Assembly (NCBI RefSeq): GCF_964036595.1
Contig: NZ_OZ038523.1
Span: forward strand, 2,362,501-2,426,500
Length of the DNA: 64,000 bases
Source: Tenacibaculum sp. 190524A05c
GTDB lineage: Bacteria; Bacteroidota; Bacteroidia; Flavobacteriales; Flavobacteriaceae
Reading direction: 5' to 3'
Below are positions 1 to 8,675 of this stretch, piece by piece (the stretch's first letter is position 1; each line of letters opens with the position of its first letter). The notes below the pieces were generated by a model. That model was not told the DNA's origin and did not search any database. It saw only the letters and a program-made list of their open reading frames with translations. The position numbers and the translations under genes are program-made.

Positions 1-1089
1 TTAAATGTTACCAATAATACTGCTCTAGAAACATTAGATATTGGAAGTAATGAAATTTCAACTATTGATCTTTCAAATAACACAGTATTAGAAAGCTTTA
101 CGTTCTCTTCTACCCCATTAACTTCATTAGATCTATCTAACAACATTAATTTGTATTATGTGGAAGGAGAATATGCCAATAATTTAACTGAATTAGATTT
201 GAGTGCCTTACCATTATTAGATGAAGTATATTTAAATGATTGTGCCTTATTAACTTCTATAAATATTAAAAACGGAAAGAACACCGATATTTCTGATTTT
301 GAAACTACTGGATCTCCAAACTTAACGTGTATTCTAGTAGATGATGAAACATATAGTACTACAAACTGGACATCAATTGATGATCATACTAGTTTTAATA
401 ATATTTCCTGTGAACAAGTTCAAGTAGCAATAAAGGTGTACTTACAAGGTGCATATTTAAACCCCAACACAGGAGAAGAAAGCTTGATGCGAGATGATTT
501 ACGTGTATCAGGAGGCGTTTACGGTTCAACCTCACCTTATAGCGATAGCGCTACTATTTCAGATGCCATTAAAGTGGATGATGCGGGATCTGATTCAATG
601 GTAGATTGGGTTTGGGTAGAACTTAGAGATGCTAATGATTCAAGTATTGTTATTGCTCAAAAATCTGGAGTTTTACAGCGCGATGGTGATATTGTAGATG
701 TTACAGACAGCAGAAATGCCCCTCTAACTTTCTCTGTCGCTTCAAACAATTATTTCATCGTAGTAAAACACAGAAATCATTTGAGTGTTATGACGTCATC
801 TCCAACAAGCTTATCTTCCACTTCTACAACTTTAGATTTAACTTCGAACGCGAACTTAGTTTCTGGTGGAGCAAATGCTTTAGTTGATATGGGAAGTGGA
901 ATTTTTGCCATGATCTCTGGAGATTTTGATGAGAATGGTCAAATTCAAAACATCGATACTAACGATGTTATTCAATTACTAGGAGTTTCAGGATATAATA
1001 AAGCCGATCTTGATATGAACGGACAAGTACAAAATGCCGATATCAATAATTTATTGAATCCAAACATCGGTAAAGGAGAACAATTTTAA
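1..1089 (+). CDS. LRR surface protein with dockerin-like C-terminal module (5' end outside window)
   Basis: The reading frame is open from base 1, so the N-terminus lies outside the window and 362 residues are visible. Residues 1-90 are repeats of the TALETLDIGSN / TSLDLSNN kind, typical of bacterial leucine-rich repeats. From about residue 146 follows the module shared with the genes at 7790 and 8676: KVYLQGAYLNP, a conserved DWVWVELRD, KHRNHLSVM, then two EF-hand-like loops, DFDENGQIQNID (about 309-320) and DLDMNGQVQNAD (about 337-348), and the terminal NIGKGEQF. The loops carry acidic or Asn residues at positions 1, 3, 5 and 12, as in type I dockerins. It is probably secreted and may bind calcium. 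The signal peptide cannot be seen, and the ligand and partner are unknown. Confidence 0.85.
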   Translation, partial: LNVTNNTALETLDIGSNEISTIDLSNNTVLESFTFSSTPLTSLDLSNNINLYYVEGEYANNLTELDLSALPLLDEVYLNDCALLTSINIKNGKNTDISDFETTGSPNLTCILVDDETYSTTNWTSIDDHTSFNNISCEQVQVAIKVYLQGAYLNPNTGEESLMRDDLRVSGGVYGSTSPYSDSATISDAIKVDDAGSDSMVDWVWVELRDANDSSIVIAQKSGVLQRDGDIVDVTDSRNAPLTFSVASNNYFIVVKHRNHLSVMTSSPTSLSSTSTTLDLTSNANLVSGGANALVDMGSGIFAMISGDFDENGQIQNIDTNDVIQLLGVSGYNKADLDMNGQVQNADINNLLNPNIGKGEQF

Positions 1090-1112
1090 ACCCCTCTTGC
1101 TTCGTATAAAAT

Positions 1113-1163
1113 TAATGCCAATTGATATCCTATAAAAGTGTTGTCAATTGGTATTAGTTTTTT
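1113..1163 (+). terminator. Rho-independent terminator after the first LRR gene
   Basis: A 13-bp stem (1113-1125 with 1144-1156, one G-U pair) is followed by a run of T from 1158. It lies 24 bases after the stop codon of the LRR gene. Because it covers base 1148, it argues against a start there for the next gene. Confidence 0.8.
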
Positions 1164-1201
1164 ATTCCATAAAAGATTCAACACAAAATAACCCCAAGAA
1201 C

Positions 1202-3622
1202 ATGAAAAAAATTACGTTAATCTTAGTTACTTTTCTACTCGTATTATCTTGTAAAAAAGATGATGATTTTACTGTAGAATCAATCAATCAAAATATTACA
1301 AATGAAGAATTTGCAATTGCCAACTTTGGAACCACAATTACGTCAAACTTTTTTGGACGTATAGTTAATAAAGATGGTCAAAATATTAAAGATGTTCTCA
1401 TAACTATAGGTAATGAAAGTACGTACACCGATCATAACGGAATTTTTACCTTTACTGATGCTCCTGTTTATGAGAATTTTGCATTAATAAAAGCTTCCAA
1501 AGATGGATATATTCAAGCCAGTAGAGCTTTAATACCAAATTCAAATAGTTCAAATGATGTGCAAATTACTTTACTTGAAAAAAACATTGTGGGTAATGTT
1601 TCTTCTGGAAGCCCTTCTGAAGTCACTTTATCAAATGGTTCAAGTGTAAGTTTTGGAGGAGATTTTGTTGACTCAAATGGAAATCCATATAACGGTAATA
1701 TCGAAGTTTCCGTTCATTACTTAGAACCAAATCAAGAATCTACATTTACCGAAATGCCAGGAATGTTATTTGGACAACGTGAAAATGGTTCTGCATCCGC
1801 AATGGAAACTTATGGAATGTTAGCGGTGAACTTATATTCATCAACTGGAGAGGAATTAAATATTGCTGAGTCCTCACCAGCTACATTAAAATTTCCAGTT
1901 TCAACCTCTACACCAAATGCACCAGTTGAGATTCCATTATGGTATTTTGATGAAGAAGTAGGATATTGGAAAGAAGAAGGTTCAGCAACTAAAGTTGGAA
2001 ACGAATACATAGCTCAAGTAAATCATTTTACATGGTGGAATTGCGATATACCTTTAGACGATATCAATATCTGCTTTACGTTACAATACGAAAATACAGC
2101 AGTAAATTCAACGCAGCCCATTGCAAATAATTATTTTGAGATTAGGAGAAACACAACAGGACAGATCATATACTCTGGATATACAAATGATGTTGGTGAA
2201 GAATGTGGTATATTTCCTAAAAATGAAGAAGTAACTATAAATGTTTACGGTAATGACGCTTGTTCTACCGAAGTAATTCACTCACAATCTTTAGGTATAT
2301 ATAGTTCGGATGCATCAATACAAATAACAATACCTACATTATCATCATCATTATCAAATGCAATCATAAGAGCAAGCGTAAAAGATTGTTCCGGAAATCC
2401 CATGACGAATGGATATGCTGTTATATATAACAAAAATTCAAATTCTTTTGATTTCAATAACACAGTTTATATTACTAACGGGATAGTAAACACAAGTTTG
2501 TTGTATTGTAACTCTGCTGACTATGCAATGGTTGTTTTTGATTTGGATTCTAATAACGTTTCAGATGAAATACTATTAACGTTAAACCCAAATACAACGA
2601 CAGATTTAGGAGCTATATCATTATGTGGAAATACAGTTGGAGGCACTTATGTAGGAAATGTTACCATTAAAAATCAACAAGAATTGGATTTCTTTGGAAT
2701 GTTTGGCTATTCTGAAGTTCAAGGAAATTTAACAATTCATGTGGATAATAGTACTAGAGCTATATTAACTAGTTTACAACCTTTGTCAAGCCTAAAAAAA
2801 GTCCAAAACTTTAGTCTTTTAAGTACTGGTTTATCCTCTTTAGAAGGATTGGAAAATCTTACAACTTCTGGGAATTTCTATGTAAGTGATGATACCATAA
2901 CATCCCTAGATGGATTGCAAAATATAGTGGATGTACAATCTTTAGCTATTTATAATTGTGATTTATTAACCACGTTAAATGGATTACAAAATTTGGTCAA
3001 TGTTGATTATGATTTCTACTTGTTAAGAAATCCACAACTCGCAAATTTTACAGGATTAACTAGTTTACAATCCGTGGGTTCAATTGATATTCAAGATTGT
3101 GATTCATTTCAAAACATTGAAGGATTAACAAGCTTTAATTCATTCTTTGATCTTAAAATTGAAAATTGTTCATCGTTAACATCATTAGCTGGTATGGATA
3201 CAATCTTATCTAATAGTTCTGTTACAATTAGTAGTATTAATCTAAAAAACAACCAATCGTTAGTGGCATTAACGGGTTTAGAAAATTTGCAAAAGGCAAG
3301 TTATTTAGTCTTAGAAAGTAATGGAAATCTAACAAACTTAACTGCTTTATCTAATTTGACAACCTTAGATGCTTTGTTTTTAAGAGATAATAATGCACTA
3401 ACAACTTTAGATGGCTTAGATAATTTGACTAGTGTAAACTGGTTAGGTATTGGAACTTATGGATCGTGCAATGGACAAGGAAATGGTGGAAACACTAATC
3501 TACAAAACTTTTGTGCCTTATCTAATTTGATAATAAACGGATCTATTGGAACTTCATATCATGTATGTAATAATGCCAACAATCCAACAGTTTCAGATAT
3601 ACAATCTGGAAATTGTAATTAA
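1202..3622 (+). CDS. LRR lipoprotein with carboxypeptidase-regulatory-like domain
   Basis: The predicted protein has 806 residues. The start at 1202 gives a lipoprotein signal, MKKITLILVTFLLVLSCKK, with the lipobox Cys at 17. The longer in-frame start at 1148 falls inside the preceding terminator stem and was rejected. Asp-rich residues after the Cys fit the Bacteroidota lipoprotein export signal, so outer-membrane surface display is likely. Residues about 50-104 look like a CarboxypepD_reg beta-sandwich (GRIVNKDGQNIKDVLITIG...GIFTFTDAP). A Cys-rich extracellular middle section follows, and about residues 493-800 form receptor-L-domain-like LRRs with repeated 'TSLDGLQNL' units. It lacks the dockerin-like module of its neighbours. 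The gene is bracketed by a 42-nt direct repeat (1048-1089 and 3660-3701). Function is unknown; adhesion or polymer binding is inferred. Confidence 0.85.
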   Translation: MKKITLILVTFLLVLSCKKDDDFTVESINQNITNEEFAIANFGTTITSNFFGRIVNKDGQNIKDVLITIGNESTYTDHNGIFTFTDAPVYENFALIKASKDGYIQASRALIPNSNSSNDVQITLLEKNIVGNVSSGSPSEVTLSNGSSVSFGGDFVDSNGNPYNGNIEVSVHYLEPNQESTFTEMPGMLFGQRENGSASAMETYGMLAVNLYSSTGEELNIAESSPATLKFPVSTSTPNAPVEIPLWYFDEEVGYWKEEGSATKVGNEYIAQVNHFTWWNCDIPLDDINICFTLQYENTAVNSTQPIANNYFEIRRNTTGQIIYSGYTNDVGEECGIFPKNEEVTINVYGNDACSTEVIHSQSLGIYSSDASIQITIPTLSSSLSNAIIRASVKDCSGNPMTNGYAVIYNKNSNSFDFNNTVYITNGIVNTSLLYCNSADYAMVVFDLDSNNVSDEILLTLNPNTTTDLGAISLCGNTVGGTYVGNVTIKNQQELDFFGMFGYSEVQGNLTIHVDNSTRAILTSLQPLSSLKKVQNFSLLSTGLSSLEGLENLTTSGNFYVSDDTITSLDGLQNIVDVQSLAIYNCDLLTTLNGLQNLVNVDYDFYLLRNPQLANFTGLTSLQSVGSIDIQDCDSFQNIEGLTSFNSFFDLKIENCSSLTSLAGMDTILSNSSVTISSINLKNNQSLVALTGLENLQKASYLVLESNGNLTNLTALSNLTTLDALFLRDNNALTTLDGLDNLTSVNWLGIGTYGSCNGQGNGGNTNLQNFCALSNLIINGSIGTSYHVCNNANNPTVSDIQSGNCN

Positions 3623-3659
3623 AATAGACTTCTATTAATGGAGATACTATATCAACATA

Positions 3660-3701
3660 AATTTATTGAATCCAAACATCGGTAAAGGAGAACAATTTTA
3701 A
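3660..3701 (+). repeat. 42-nt copy of the 3' end of the first LRR gene (gene fossil)
   Basis: These 42 bases are identical to 1048-1089, the last codons and stop of the LRR/dockerin gene (...NLLNPNIGKGEQF stop). They now lie in non-coding DNA behind the lipoprotein gene, with no module in frame ahead of them. The last 21 bases (3681-3701) also match the 3' ends at 8636-8656 and 11124-11144. This looks like a scar of insertion or recombination that placed the lipoprotein gene between two copies of one gene end. Confidence 0.85.
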
Positions 3702-3703
3702 TC

Positions 3704-3739
3704 TTTAAAACCTCCCATTTTAAAAAAGAAACTTACACT
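3704..3739. repeat. 36-nt direct repeat, left copy flanking the DUF262 gene
   Basis: This matches 5422-5457 in 35 of 36 bases (the mismatch is T versus A at the 18th base). The two copies bracket the DUF262 gene. The left copy starts two bases after the 42-nt repeat at 3660-3701, so the two repeat systems abut. Confidence 0.8.
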
Positions 3740-3758
3740 TAACTTCAAAAAACAACCT

Positions 3759-5420
3759 ATGGATAAACTCAAAATTGGAGCAGAAATTAGCAACTTAAAG
3801 AAGATTTTAGTTGATGATGAAAAATTCTATCAAATTCCGGATTATCAAAGACCGTATTCTTGGGATAAAGAAAATATTTCTGATTTAATCGATGATTTAA
3901 TCAATGCTTTTAAATCAAAAGAAAATGAAAACTATTTCTGCGGATCAATTGTATTAGTTGAAAACAGTAACGATAATCGTTTTGACATTATTGACGGACA
4001 GCAGAGAATTACGACGTTTACTATTATAGCATGTGTATTCCGAGATTTATATGGTAATATCTTAGGTAAAAAAGCATTAAAATATATATCAAACTCTATT
4101 CAAGATGAATTTGAAGAAAACAAACGAAAACTAAGGTTTTTAACAAATGAGAAAAATCAAATAGACTTTGAGACTGAAGTACTAAAAAAAATTCATTTTG
4201 TCGACTTCAAAAACATCGAACGAGAGCTCAAAAACAAAAAATATTTAGCCAACGCTCATTACGTAAGTTCATTTTTAAAAGAAAAAACAGAAGCAGAAAA
4301 CATTAATATTGAGGGATTTATAATTTGGTTTTACGAAAACGTTGTTCTTGCAGTAATTACATGTCCATCTCAAGATAGTGCTATTCAAATATTCAATGTT
4401 CTCAATGATCGAGGAATGCCTCTAAGTTCAATTGATATTTTGAAATCATCTTTAATGGTTAAACTAAGCAATAAAGAGGATATGAAAGCATTTAAAACAA
4501 AATGGGAAGGTATAAATTCAAATTTAAAATTTGTCAATTTAGATATTGATGCTATGTTGAATACATATTTGTATTATAAATTAGCTTCAAATCCGAAAAA
4601 CAGGCTAGATAAAGAACTTCTTGAAATATTCAAAAAAGAAAACAAGGATTCATTAGAAATTATTAAAGAAATAAGTGATTTCTCAGAAGCTTATATTGAA
4701 CTTTATAATTCTCAAGACAAATATATTTATTGTTTGAAATATTTAAGACATAAAATTTATTGGAACGCTATCATTACTACAGCTATTTATGAGAATTACA
4801 AAGATACTTCCAAACTTATTCAACTTCTTGTTGCCTACTATTACCAAAATTGGATAGCAGGTAAAACAGTAGCTCGAATTAAGCAAACGTCTTTTAATAT
4901 TTTAAAACTAATTAAGGAGCATTCACCTATTTCTGCTATTCAAGAGGAACTAAAATCTAATCTAGAAAATTATGGTACTACAAAATCCTTTATTGAAGAA
5001 TTAAATGGAATTAAAGTTTACAATAGAAAATGGTGTAGAGCTGTTTTATTATTAGTTGAATACTTTACAACTGATAACGATAAAATAAACTTTATTCCTT
5101 TAACCCCAAATTTACATTTAGAACATGTTTTGCCTCAAACATTAAATGACTATTGGTCGGAAACTTTTACTGAAGAGCAAATCGAAAACTGGACAGATTC
5201 TTTAGCCAATCTTACTCTATTATCCTTAAGAAAGAATGTTCAAGCGCAAAACCACAATTTCAATGAAAAGAAAAAAGCTTATGCCGATAGTGATAATGTC
5301 ATTTCATCATTTCTAATAACTCAAGAGATTTTAAAAGAAGATTATTGGAATATAGATACTTTAGAAAAGCGACGTGAATATTTAAATACAAGAATTTTAA
5401 ATAAAACGATGATTCTTTAA
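3759..5420 (+). CDS. DUF262/DUF1524 protein (GmrSD-like single-chain nuclease, probable defence gene)
   Basis: The predicted protein has 553 residues. The N-terminal DUF262 (ParB/Srx-like NTPase fold) shows IPDYQRPYSW at 26-35, CGSIVLVE at 61-68 and the signature DGQQR at 79-83. The C-terminal DUF1524 domain carries an HNH-type core: LHLEHVLPQ with His at about 456, then a NLTLLSLRKN segment and a final asparagine- and lysine-rich motif. In the GmrSD/BrxU/SspE families this pairing makes an NTP-stimulated nuclease that restricts modified phage DNA. All visible key motifs are intact. The gene stands alone, with no methylase or second subunit beside it, between 36-nt direct repeats and followed by a strong terminator. 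This suggests a horizontally acquired defence cassette. The target and NTP use are inferred from the family. Confidence 0.88.
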   Translation: MDKLKIGAEISNLKKILVDDEKFYQIPDYQRPYSWDKENISDLIDDLINAFKSKENENYFCGSIVLVENSNDNRFDIIDGQQRITTFTIIACVFRDLYGNILGKKALKYISNSIQDEFEENKRKLRFLTNEKNQIDFETEVLKKIHFVDFKNIERELKNKKYLANAHYVSSFLKEKTEAENINIEGFIIWFYENVVLAVITCPSQDSAIQIFNVLNDRGMPLSSIDILKSSLMVKLSNKEDMKAFKTKWEGINSNLKFVNLDIDAMLNTYLYYKLASNPKNRLDKELLEIFKKENKDSLEIIKEISDFSEAYIELYNSQDKYIYCLKYLRHKIYWNAIITTAIYENYKDTSKLIQLLVAYYYQNWIAGKTVARIKQTSFNILKLIKEHSPISAIQEELKSNLENYGTTKSFIEELNGIKVYNRKWCRAVLLLVEYFTTDNDKINFIPLTPNLHLEHVLPQTLNDYWSETFTEEQIENWTDSLANLTLLSLRKNVQAQNHNFNEKKKAYADSDNVISSFLITQEILKEDYWNIDTLEKRREYLNTRILNKTMIL

Positions 5421-5421
5421 T

Positions 5422-5457
5422 TTTAAAACCTCCCATTTAAAAAAAGAAACTTACACT
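5422..5457. repeat. 36-nt direct repeat, right copy flanking the DUF262 gene
   Basis: This is the partner of 3704-3739 (35/36 identical) and begins one base after the DUF262 stop codon. After the repeat the two flanks diverge. It marks the right boundary of the putative inserted cassette. Confidence 0.8.
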
Positions 5458-5479
5458 AAATTCTATTTTTTACTTTCAT

Positions 5480-5521
5480 AAGAGATAATACTAACTTCAA
5501 AATGTATTATCTCTTTTTTTT
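5480..5521 (+). terminator. Rho-independent terminator after the DUF262 gene
   Basis: A perfect 11-bp stem, AGAGATAATAC (5481-5491) with GTATTATCTCT (5504-5514), extends by one A-T pair and runs straight into a stretch of eight T (5514-5521). It is a strong intrinsic terminator. Confidence 0.88.
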
Positions 5522-6015
5522 GATTGTATAAATTTCTTATGAGTATCCTTTATAAAACTTTGAAGGAGGTTATTTGTTGGAAAATTATGTTTGATTCTTG
5601 CTAACAAAAAAATCTTCACTATAAAATGAAGGTACATTTTTCTAATCTCAAAAATCAAAGATCTTACAATTTTACAAGCCTAATTTTTCATTCATAATGA
5701 TGAAAAATATGTAGAACTTGATTATTATTTCTCTTATAAAACCCTTCTCTAAAATCAATTTTTACATACTTTTTTTCATTTTGTTCAGTATAGGGGTTCA
5801 AAAAAAAACCTCTAAAACCCCTATAAAATATAGACTCTTAATTTTTGCACCCTTTTTTGCACCCTGTGATTTCTTTTTTTAAGCGTTAAAACCAAATAAT
5901 ATTGCACCATGGTTTTACCAAAAGATTTAAACCTGGATCAAGAAGATAAAATTCCAGTTGACAATTTTGGTAAAATGTAAGTTTTAAAATAAAGAATTTA
6001 AATAACACCCTACAC
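5522..6015 (+). promoter_or_regulatory. 494-bp AT-rich non-coding leader with inverted repeat and promoter-like box
   Basis: No convincing gene is seen. Two local structures stand out. One is a perfect 10-bp inverted repeat (5789-5798 with 5816-5825) around an A-rich loop. The other is a tandem pair of TTTTTGCACCC (5842-5852 and 5854-5864). The first copy sits in TTAATTTTTGCAC, which differs from the Bacteroidota -7 box (TAnnTTTG) by one extra T. It may hold the promoter for the three secreted-protein genes from 6016 on, with a leader of roughly 160 bases. This assignment is an inference. Confidence 0.4.
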
Positions 6016-7782
6016 ATGAAATTCAAAAATGACCCACACAACATTTGCAATTCGATTTGCTTAAAAAGATGGAATTCTTTCTTATTCCTTTTTCTATTTT
6101 CTTTAATCGCTTACTCACAAACTCCAGAAGGTTTTAATTACCAATCTGTAGTTAGAGATGCTTCAGGAGATGTAATTTCTAATTCGGCAGTTGGAGTACA
6201 ATTCAAGTTACACCAAACAACAGCAAGTGGAACTGTAGTATATACCGAAACTCATACCCCAACTACAAATGCTTATGGAGTTTTCAACTTAGTTGTTGGT
6301 CAAGGGACTACATCTGATGATTTTTCAAGTATTGATTGGTCTGCTGACAGTTACTTTATTGAAGTAAGTATTGATGCCGCTGGAGGTACAACATATGTAA
6401 GTATGGGAACAACTCAATTATTAAGTGTTCCATATGCATTACAAGCGAAATATGTTGAAAATGGTGATAACCTTGGAGATCATACCTTAACTGAAAATAT
6501 CAAAACAGCTGGTAAATGGATTTCTAATGATGGAGACGACGAAGGATTATTAGTAAATTCTGGAGGAAGAGTAACTACATCACACAAATTATTCTTAGGT
6601 AGTAATATTAATCTAGACACGCATTGGATTAATGGAGATGGTACAGATAACAAAGGGATTAGCTTTGATACAGATGGAACTGTAAACTTAGGTAGCAATA
6701 TAAAGTTAAATGGTAACTGGTTATCCAATGATGGAAATGACGAAGGAATAAAAATATTAGATAGTGGAAATGTAAGTTTAGGAGGAAACATACAGTTAAA
6801 TGATAAATGGATATCTAATGATGGGAATGATAAAGGAATTAAGATATTAGATAATGGGACTATAGAGCTTTCAGGTAATATTAAATTAGGAGGTAATTGG
6901 ATTAATAATGATGGCGGTAGCGAAGGTTTACAATTCGATACTACTGGAAATGTAACATCTTCTGGAACTTTAACTTTAGGAGGTAATGCATTATTAAATA
7001 ATAACTGGTTATCTAATGACGGAGGAAATGAAGGATTACAAATTGATAATAGTGGAAACCTAACGACTTCAGGAGATTTAACTTTAGGAGGAAATTTTCA
7101 ACTTAACGGAATATTAACATCACCTTCTGAAAATCAAATTTTTGGTACTTATGATAATACAAGTAATCTTTCAAATCTTGAAAGAAGAAATGTAATTATT
7201 GGATATCAAGCTGCAGAAGGTGCTCAATCTGGAGATAGTAATGTTGTTATCGGATACTTTGCAGGATATAATTTAAATGGAGATTCTAATGTATTGATAG
7301 GAACTGCAGCAGGAGCAGGTGGTACATTCTCTAATCAACTTCATATTAGAGATTTAATTTATGGAGAATTTGATAATGATTATTTACAAGTTAACGGAGA
7401 GTTAAAAGTTGAGGAAAATATTTCAACTGATGGAAATATAATTATTGATGAAGATGGTGATGATCTTAGAGCAGCTGGTGCAGCTAATAATGTAGAAATC
7501 ATCTCAATAATTGTAAATACAGATGGATCATTGAATACAAATGTTACCAATTCATCGGGTATAACAGCTTCTTTAAGTGGGAGCACATATACAGTAAATT
7601 ATTCGAATCACTTTTCAAATATTCCTGCTGTAACGATCACTTGTGTTGCGTCTACTTCTGTAACTAGAGCTGCTATGATTACTTCATTGGCTCAAGGTAA
7701 AGTGGAGTACCAGGTAAGAAGTTCTGGTGGAGATAACAAAACTGATGCTGTAACTGTTTTAAATATCATCGGAAAAAGATAA
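6016..7782 (+). CDS. Secreted trimeric-fibre-like repeat protein (PEGFNYQ family)
   Basis: The predicted protein has 588 residues with a hydrophobic signal peptide ending near residue 34 (FLFLFLFSLIAYSQ). It then carries TPEGFNYQSVVRDASGDVISN, the hallmark opening of a large Bacteroidota secreted family with tail-fibre-like architecture. About residues 159-371 hold roughly seven imperfect repeats of about 35 residues (GNIKL.GNWISNDGNDEG..I...G), likely beta-helical. About 394-425 show NVVIGYxAG / NVLIGTAAG units, as in the heads of trimeric autotransporter adhesins. There is no S74 chaperone domain and no recognisable T9SS sorting domain, so the export route is unclear. It probably shares an operon with the next two genes (gaps of 7 and 19 bases). 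A structural or adhesive role is inferred. Confidence 0.82.
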   Translation: MKFKNDPHNICNSICLKRWNSFLFLFLFSLIAYSQTPEGFNYQSVVRDASGDVISNSAVGVQFKLHQTTASGTVVYTETHTPTTNAYGVFNLVVGQGTTSDDFSSIDWSADSYFIEVSIDAAGGTTYVSMGTTQLLSVPYALQAKYVENGDNLGDHTLTENIKTAGKWISNDGDDEGLLVNSGGRVTTSHKLFLGSNINLDTHWINGDGTDNKGISFDTDGTVNLGSNIKLNGNWLSNDGNDEGIKILDSGNVSLGGNIQLNDKWISNDGNDKGIKILDNGTIELSGNIKLGGNWINNDGGSEGLQFDTTGNVTSSGTLTLGGNALLNNNWLSNDGGNEGLQIDNSGNLTTSGDLTLGGNFQLNGILTSPSENQIFGTYDNTSNLSNLERRNVIIGYQAAEGAQSGDSNVVIGYFAGYNLNGDSNVLIGTAAGAGGTFSNQLHIRDLIYGEFDNDYLQVNGELKVEENISTDGNIIIDEDGDDLRAAGAANNVEIISIIVNTDGSLNTNVTNSSGITASLSGSTYTVNYSNHFSNIPAVTITCVASTSVTRAAMITSLAQGKVEYQVRSSGGDNKTDAVTVLNIIGKR

Positions 7783-7789
7783 TAAGCGT

Positions 7790-8656
7790 ATGAAACAGTT
7801 TTTATTCATCATATCATTGCTGATTACTTCTTTTTTGCCTTCTCAAACATTAGAAAGAACTGTAATTGGATCAAGTGGAACGACTTTAAGTACAGCAAAT
7901 GCTAGTTTAGATTTTACTATAGGAGAATTAGTAGTTACTACAAGTTCAAATGGGAGTAATACATTAACTCAAGGTTTTCAACAAGAAACAATCGTTTTAA
8001 GAATTAAACTTGCTCCAGTAGTGTTTTTACAAGGTCCATTAACAACGTCAGGAACAACAACAATGGATGATAGTTTACGAAGTAATAGTTTATTACCAAC
8101 TACTAGTCCATATGCAGATGCAATTACTTGTGAAGCTTCAGTTTTCAACACAACAGGGAACGATGCTATTATCGATTGGATTTGGATAACGTTACGTGAT
8201 AAAAATGATAGAACTATCATTCTTGCTAGTCAATCTGCATTATTACAAGCTGATGGAGATATTGTTGATGTTGATGGAGTATCTGCTTTAAAAATCAACT
8301 TGTCTTCAGATAGTTATTACGTAGCTGTAAATCACAGAAATCATTTAGGAATCATGAGTGAATCTGCAATTGCTTTAAATACTAACAGCTCAACCGCAGT
8401 TAATCTAAGCGATTCTGCCTCTTCTGTTTTTGGAGGAACAAATTCAGTTGTAGATATGAGCAATGGATTATTCGCAATGGTTTCGGGAGACTTTGATGAA
8501 AACGGACAAATTCAAAATATTGACACGAGCGCTATCATCCAATTACTTGGAATTTCCGGATACAATAAAGCGGATTTAGATATGAACGGACAAGTTCAAA
8601 ACGCGGATATCAATAGTATTCTTAATACCAATATTGGTAAAGGAGAACAATTTTAA
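7790..8656 (+). CDS. Secreted protein with dockerin-like C-terminal module
   Basis: The predicted protein has 288 residues, with signal peptide MKQFLFIISLLITSFLPSQT. Residues 21-65 (RTVIGSSGTTLS...LDFTIGELVVTT...LTQGFQQ) match the short N-terminal segment common in Bacteroidota secreted proteins. Residues from about 77 form the shared module: SPYAD (106-110), DWIWITLRDKND (129-140), NHRNHLGIM (181-189), then calcium-loop-like DFDENGQIQNID (234-245) and DLDMNGQVQNAD (262-273), ending in NIGKGEQF. It is the most compact member of the group, essentially the module on a signal peptide. It lies 7 bases after the fibre-like gene and 19 before the LRR gene. Function is unknown; calcium-dependent assembly with a partner protein is a possibility. 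Confidence 0.85.
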   Translation: MKQFLFIISLLITSFLPSQTLERTVIGSSGTTLSTANASLDFTIGELVVTTSSNGSNTLTQGFQQETIVLRIKLAPVVFLQGPLTTSGTTTMDDSLRSNSLLPTTSPYADAITCEASVFNTTGNDAIIDWIWITLRDKNDRTIILASQSALLQADGDIVDVDGVSALKINLSSDSYYVAVNHRNHLGIMSESAIALNTNSSTAVNLSDSASSVFGGTNSVVDMSNGLFAMVSGDFDENGQIQNIDTSAIIQLLGISGYNKADLDMNGQVQNADINSILNTNIGKGEQF

Positions 8657-8675
8657 CAACTAAACCCTATTCCCC

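Noticed and set aside
1148..1201. Upstream start of the LRR lipoprotein
   Set aside because: It lies within a terminator stem and would place the lipoprotein signal too far inside. The ATG at 1202 gives a clean lipobox.
5909..5980. 23-codon frame MVLPKDLNLDQEDKIPVDNFGKM
   Set aside because: It is too short and unsupported by any family; it may be a relic or chance.
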